Source: Streptomyces sp. NBC_01116 (GTDB lineage: Bacteria > Actinomycetota > Actinomycetes > Streptomycetales > Streptomycetaceae). From it: a stretch of 64,000 nucleotides of DNA. A program made the translations under genes and the position numbers. The notes beneath the pieces were generated by a model. That model saw nothing but the letters and a program-made list of their open reading frames with translations. It was not told the DNA's origin and ran no database searches. Position 1 is the stretch's first letter, and the number at the start of each line of letters is the position of its first letter. Location of the stretch: positions 4,635,501 through 4,699,500 of the forward strand of contig NZ_CP108644.1 of the NCBI RefSeq assembly GCF_041435495.1. The letters run 5' to 3'. This document shows, piece after piece, positions 60,400 to 64,000 of this stretch.

Positions 60400-63300
60400 C
60401 TAGTTCCCTTCCCCTGTGCGGAGGTTCAGCGTGCTCTGTGTCGATTCGACGGGCTGAATGAAGAAATCCTCGAAGAGCCCATCAGCTTCGGATCCGACGA
60501 CATGGTGCAGCTCGTTGTGGAGTGCCTCGGTGTGCAGGCCCGTAACTGACCCGTTGTTGTACAGGTCCGCGATGGCCTCAATGATGCGTGCCTCGAAGCG
60601 CCTCGGGTCGTCTACCTCCGTGTAGCCCCACACGCCGTAACCACCCTGGTTGTTGACGGCCGCACACCACTGGTCCCGCGCAGTGATCGCCTTGATCCGC
60701 CGTGGCCCCTGGGATTTACGGGTCCCCGACACCTCGACGATTAGGTGCCGGTCCTCGTCCTCGGGCCCGCGCTTGTTGAGCCGGACGATGAAGTCCGGCA
60801 CGTACCAGTGCGCACGACCCAGATGGCTGTACGGGATCCGGAACTCGAGGTGATCGTTCTTGACGTACGAGTCCACCTCGGGACGTGCTTCAAGAAGCTC
60901 CGCCATCCCACGCTCCCAGGTGTTCCCGTCGAAACCGTCGAGCACTACATAGTTCACCGGGCACTTGTCCGGCTCGGCCTCGTAGCGTGCCTTGGTGCTA
61001 AAGAAATCGACCTCGTCGGTCGAGCCTTCGGGCCGAAACCTCTGGAACACCGGCAGCACCCGAGCGAAGGACTCGCCCGAGCTGTGCTGTTGTTCGATCG
61101 CCAAGTGCAGTTCTTCGACGGCGCGTACCCGCTCCTGGGCGACGTGGGTGATGGCATCGAGTGCTTTCTGATTGCTCGTACCGACGCAGCACTGGAGCCA
61201 CTGTTTTGTGAGGGTGACCAGGCTCGGGAACAGCCACGGCTTCGGCGCCCCCGTAGGGTCCCGGTACCGGCGCAGCAGTTCGCCCGCCAGCAGGTAGGCG
61301 ACCTGCTGCGGGCGCGCCGGCTCATCGGATACGGCGTGCTCCTCCTCGGTGCCCACGACAGCTGAGGTCAGCGTCTTGGTCGCGACAGCGTCGTCCACTC
61401 GGAACTTTGCCACTCCGGAGAAGTCCGCCTCGTAGGGCGCGTCCGCGATCTCGATTCGGTAGCCCTCCAGTCGGGGAAACACGATCCGCTGAGCTTCGCG
61501 CTCCGGCATGGCCTGCACTCGCACCGGGATCGGCTTCGGCTTGCTCTCGAGGACTTTGGTGGGGTCGGTCTGAATGAACTGGAAGGGGATGCCGTAGACC
61601 TCGGCATACTCGGCGTCGAGCAGACCCTGCTGGTTCACCTCGTAGGAGACGCGCCGAAGTGCGCGGCCCACGACCTGCTCGCACAGCAGGCTGCTGCCGA
61701 AGGCGCGGATGCCGAGCACGTGCGTGACCGTGTTGGCGTCCCAGCCCTCGGTGAGCATGGAGACTGATACCACGCAGCGCACGTCCTGACCGAGTTTGCC
61801 GTTCTTGCCGACGGTGTTCAGGACCTCGCGGAGCAGGTCTTTCTCGGTCAGGGTGTCAACGGTGCGGCCGGGGTAGCGCTTGAGGTACTCATCGTGGAAC
61901 GCGGCGATCTCCTGCTCGGCGGCAGCCTTGAACTCCGTGGACAGCTTCGCGTCCTCGTCCTCCAGGTACGCCGAGTCCACCAGGATGGTGCGCGGCTTGC
62001 CGTACGCGTGACCCTGTCCGTCGTAGTTGGAGAACAGCGGCAGGTCGCCCTCGCGGCCTTGGCCCTCGGTCTCGTATCCGGCGATCTTGTCGTAGACCCA
62101 ACGCGAGATCTTCGTGTTCGCGCAGACGACGATGAACACGGGAGGGGTGGAGCCGGTGATGTTCGCAGACTGCCAGCGCTGGAACGAATCCGCGTAGTTG
62201 GCATACAGGCTCTTGAGCGCGCCTTCGACGACTGCGGGCAGGTCATCCTCGCGCTGTGGCTTGCCCTTGAGGAGGTTGTCGCGGTCTTGGTCGGGGATGC
62301 TATCCCACAAGTTCAGGTAAGAGACCCGCTTCTGGGCCGCATCGTCGTCCACAGGGACACGTGGGATCTTCACCAGCCCCGACTCAATCGCATCGAGGAG
62401 GCCGAAATCGCTGACGACCCACGGGAACATCAGCCCTTCCGGATAGCCGGATCCGGACAGGAACGACGGAGTGGCTGAGAGGTCGTAGACCTGCTTGATA
62501 CCGGACTTGGCCGCGATGTGTCTGAGTCCGTCGAACCAACGGCGCGCAGCCTTCTCCAGCTCTTGCGCCTCCTTGCGCGCCGTGCCCTTGAGCTGGTCGA
62601 CCAACAGTCCGCCCTCTACGGCTGCCTCGCGGGTTTGGTAGCAGTGGTGAGCCTCGTCGTTGAGCACGATAATTTGGCTTTTGTCGCTGCCGCCTAGGTC
62701 ACGCAGCACACGGTTGACCATCTGGTCGGGGGTCTCGACGAACGGGTCGCGGAACTTCTTCTTGCCCAGCAGCAGCTTCTTCGTAGTGGAAGCCAGGCCC
62801 GAGCCCTCGCGCGTCGCCTTCAACTCGAAGTTATGGAAATTCGTGATCGCGACCTGCGCAGTCCCCAGTGCCGAAGCCAGGTCGGCCGGGACGATGTCCA
62901 TCTCCTTGTAATAGCTCGACGGATCGGAGGGCATCAGGACTCGCAACCGGTCCCGGATCGTGATACCTGGGGCGACAAGCAGGAATTTCTTGGTGAACCT
63001 GGCGTCCTGGGGCGACGCGGCCTTGTTCAGCACCTGCCAGGTGATCAGCATCGCCATCACCACGGTCTTGCCGGTGCCGGTCGCCATCTTCAGCGCCACT
63101 CGTGGCAGACCAGCGTTGTACTGCGCATTGGCGTCGCGCAACCGTTCGCCGACCCAACCCTTGCCGAGTTTGGTTCCGACCTCGGTCAGGTAGATCGCTG
63201 TCTCGACCGCCTCCAACTGGGCGTAGAACAGGCGCCTCCCGCGTGACTCCTGTGTCCAGTACTCCAGCAGTCGTCGCGTGGTCACCGTAACGTTGGGGTG

Positions 63301-63576
63301 CCCTTGGTCCCGCCAGTCGCGGACCAGCGTGCGGATTTCAGCGATGATGTCGTTACTACGGCGGGTCTCTAGGATTCCGTCGAAACCGAAGAGCTCAGCT
63401 TGCCGAGCCGCGGCCTTGGAGCCCTTACGGGGCTTGGGAACCGGCATCAGCGACTCGCTCGCGCGACGGCCGACCGCCTTCTCGCCGGTGGGCTGGCCGT
63501 TCGAGTCGAGCTCCCAGTGCAGGGCGGGCTCACTGTATGGCGAGTTGATGATCGGATCCTCGATCGGTGTGCCCAC
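60400..63576 (-). CDS. Type III Res-like DEAH helicase with C-terminal nuclease-like domain
   Basis: The SF2 helicase has about 1058 residues. Walker A is MATGTGKT (about residue 162), motif II is NDEAHH, motif III is LSATPSF, and motif VI is VVGRALRRV. A C-terminal PD-(D/E)XK-like segment (YVPDFIVRLN and HLIVEVSGTRK) has Ser in place of the usual Lys in the ExK position. GTG 63576 is chosen since GGAGAGGGGA lies 9 bases upstream and the chain starts MGTPIEDPIINSP, like family members. ATG 63603 has no ribosome site but could be used by a leaderless transcript. First gene of the operon. Confidence 0.88.
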   Translation of the reverse strand: MGTPIEDPIINSPYSEPALHWELDSNGQPTGEKAVGRRASESLMPVPKPRKGSKAAARQAELFGFDGILETRRSNDIIAEIRTLVRDWRDQGHPNVTVTTRRLLEYWTQESRGRRLFYAQLEAVETAIYLTEVGTKLGKGWVGERLRDANAQYNAGLPRVALKMATGTGKTVVMAMLITWQVLNKAASPQDARFTKKFLLVAPGITIRDRLRVLMPSDPSSYYKEMDIVPADLASALGTAQVAITNFHNFELKATREGSGLASTTKKLLLGKKKFRDPFVETPDQMVNRVLRDLGGSDKSQIIVLNDEAHHCYQTREAAVEGGLLVDQLKGTARKEAQELEKAARRWFDGLRHIAAKSGIKQVYDLSATPSFLSGSGYPEGLMFPWVVSDFGLLDAIESGLVKIPRVPVDDDAAQKRVSYLNLWDSIPDQDRDNLLKGKPQREDDLPAVVEGALKSLYANYADSFQRWQSANITGSTPPVFIVVCANTKISRWVYDKIAGYETEGQGREGDLPLFSNYDGQGHAYGKPRTILVDSAYLEDEDAKLSTEFKAAAEQEIAAFHDEYLKRYPGRTVDTLTEKDLLREVLNTVGKNGKLGQDVRCVVSVSMLTEGWDANTVTHVLGIRAFGSSLLCEQVVGRALRRVSYEVNQQGLLDAEYAEVYGIPFQFIQTDPTKVLESKPKPIPVRVQAMPEREAQRIVFPRLEGYRIEIADAPYEADFSGVAKFRVDDAVATKTLTSAVVGTEEEHAVSDEPARPQQVAYLLAGELLRRYRDPTGAPKPWLFPSLVTLTKQWLQCCVGTSNQKALDAITHVAQERVRAVEELHLAIEQQHSSGESFARVLPVFQRFRPEGSTDEVDFFSTKARYEAEPDKCPVNYVVLDGFDGNTWERGMAELLEARPEVDSYVKNDHLEFRIPYSHLGRAHWYVPDFIVRLNKRGPEDEDRHLIVEVSGTRKSQGPRRIKAITARDQWCAAVNNQGGYGVWGYTEVDDPRRFEARIIEAIADLYNNGSVTGLHTEALHNELHHVVGSEADGLFEDFFIQPVESTQSTLNLRTGEGN

Positions 63577-63603
63577 TGCGCTCGCTCCCCTCTCCAGTTT
63601 CAT

Positions 63604-63763
63604 TCGTTACAGCCTAGGTATGATCGTGGTCGCTGGTACTGCTCACACTAGATGGCACCACTGACACAGCCGACGCCGATTCCTCAGGTTGCTTGTCCAT
63701 ACGGCGCGCGAAGGCCGACACCTGTCCAGTCAGGGCAGGGTTACGGCCCGCCGTTGACACGAC
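63604..63763 (-). promoter_or_regulatory. Promoter region of the defence operon
   Basis: The operon's transcript should start here. On the minus strand TAGGCT (63615-63610) is a good -10 match, close enough to the ATG at 63603 for a leaderless message. No matching -35 was found. No other gene lies between the operon and the partial ORF at the window edge. Confidence 0.35.
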
Positions 63764-63999
63764 TCACTGCAGCGTCCGACCGGTCGGCTCAGGGCGGGCG
63801 GCGGAGATGTAACGCATCCGGTACCGTCACCGATCCCGAACAGCCGCATCAGACGAACCGGCTCAGCTGACACCTTCGCCTCGTCTAGGACGCGGCCTTG
63901 ACGCAGCTGCTGCATCGACTGGCCCAGCGATCGGAGCGCCTTCTTGCGCGTACTCATTTGCATGTTGGGATGGGCCAGGTCCAGCGCCGACTGCTGGCT
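63730..63999 (-). pseudogene. C-terminal part of an unknown protein, possibly frameshifted
   Basis: An ORF enters from beyond the window (reading SQQSALDLAHPNMQMSTRKK, then SLGQSMQQLRQGRV and PVRLMRLFGIGDGT). After GDGT the expected continuation MRYISAARPEPTGR is found in the next frame, ending with TGA at 63764-63766, so one base seems to be missing. The stretch RLFGI...MRY is helix-turn-helix-like and reminds me of C-termini found beside integrases in Streptomyces, but I cannot name the family. Only the tail is visible. Confidence 0.4.
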
Positions 64000-64000
64000 A

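Larger units (their letters stand above)
53007..64000. mobile_element. Tn5053/Tn7-like TniQ transposon inserted in tadA (left part)
   Basis: The element begins with TGTC at 53007, immediately after the last native tadA codon, and continues beyond the window. It has end-proximal repeats (53021-53088), a TniQ gene near the end, a three-gene helicase/methyltransferase/nuclease cargo operon and a partial ORF at the edge. TGTC termini, arrays of transposase-binding repeats and TniQ are features of Tn5053/Tn7-family elements. No tniA/tniB (transposase and ATPase) gene lies in the visible part. AT-rich codons and rare leucine and lysine codons increase here compared with the flanks. The right end and target duplication are not visible. 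Confidence 0.75.

Noticed and set aside
63604..64000. Right end of the transposon
   Set aside because: No inverted copy of the left-end repeat is seen here, so the end must be beyond the window.

Overview
This window is chromosomal DNA of a Streptomyces-type actinomycete. GC is very high, GTG starts and ATGA/GTGA overlaps are common, and Streptomyces hallmarks are present: ask-asd, a WhiB-like gene matching WblA, Crp, MarP, and paired ArsA-like ATPases. From memory of the S. coelicolor map, the order ask-asd ... YqeY, class A PBP, wblA, arsA pair, DUF4177, RidA, NUDIX, MBL, crp, nth, NUDIX, marP, hydrolase, holin-like, nhaA, acs ... HAD, ssd, tadA follows the core segment around SCO3615 down to SCO3556. 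I could not run an alignment to confirm this.

Layout. 1-3.4 kb: short repeats, an NmrA-like reductase and an NTF2-like gene that diverge from a region with two SoxR-type boxes, an HTH/zinc-ribbon protein and a tiny Uma2-like remnant. 3.4-8.2 kb: the ask-asd operon, then a sigma factor overlapping a membrane protein gene. 8.3-13.7 kb: SURF1, an S9 peptidase, a methyltransferase, an NTF2-like protein and a secreted GDSL lipase. 14-20.7 kb: a molybdenum/purine block with a molybdopterin-domain protein, a xanthine dehydrogenase-type enzyme (2Fe-2S + Mo chain and FAD chain), a divergent PucR regulator and a TOBE-domain protein. 20.8-26.3 kb: a DUF89 phosphatase, an unusual nuclease-RAMA-alkyltransferase-like fusion, tRNA-Pro(CGG), Pr6Pr, a phosphoesterase and YqeY. 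26.4-36 kb: a class A PBP, wblA (with a 164-bp palindromic element starting at its stop codon), the ArsA pair, DUF4177-RidA, NUDIX-MBL and crp. 36-48 kb: nth, a CoA-type NUDIX hydrolase, MarP, an epoxide hydrolase-like/holin-like/NhaA block, acetyl-CoA synthetase and a NodB-like lipoprotein. 47-53 kb: a CooC-like ATPase, a degenerate Fic-like protein, a probable 6S RNA region, a HAD phosphatase, DnaA boxes, ssd and the 5' two thirds of tadA.

The clearest accessory region starts at 53007 and runs past the end of the window. tadA is cut after a conserved Gly-Gly-Cys by DNA that begins TGTC, carries four spaced copies of a TTTCAGTA-type repeat, and then encodes a TniQ-family protein. This looks like one end of a Tn5053/Tn7-like transposon. 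Its cargo is a tight three-gene minus-strand operon: a type III Res-like DEAH helicase, a beta-class DNA methyltransferase, and a UvrD-like helicase with a C-terminal RecB/AddB-type Fe-S nuclease. This is a probable phage-defence island that has destroyed the Tad pilus ATPase gene. The other transposon end and any tniA/tniB genes lie outside the window.
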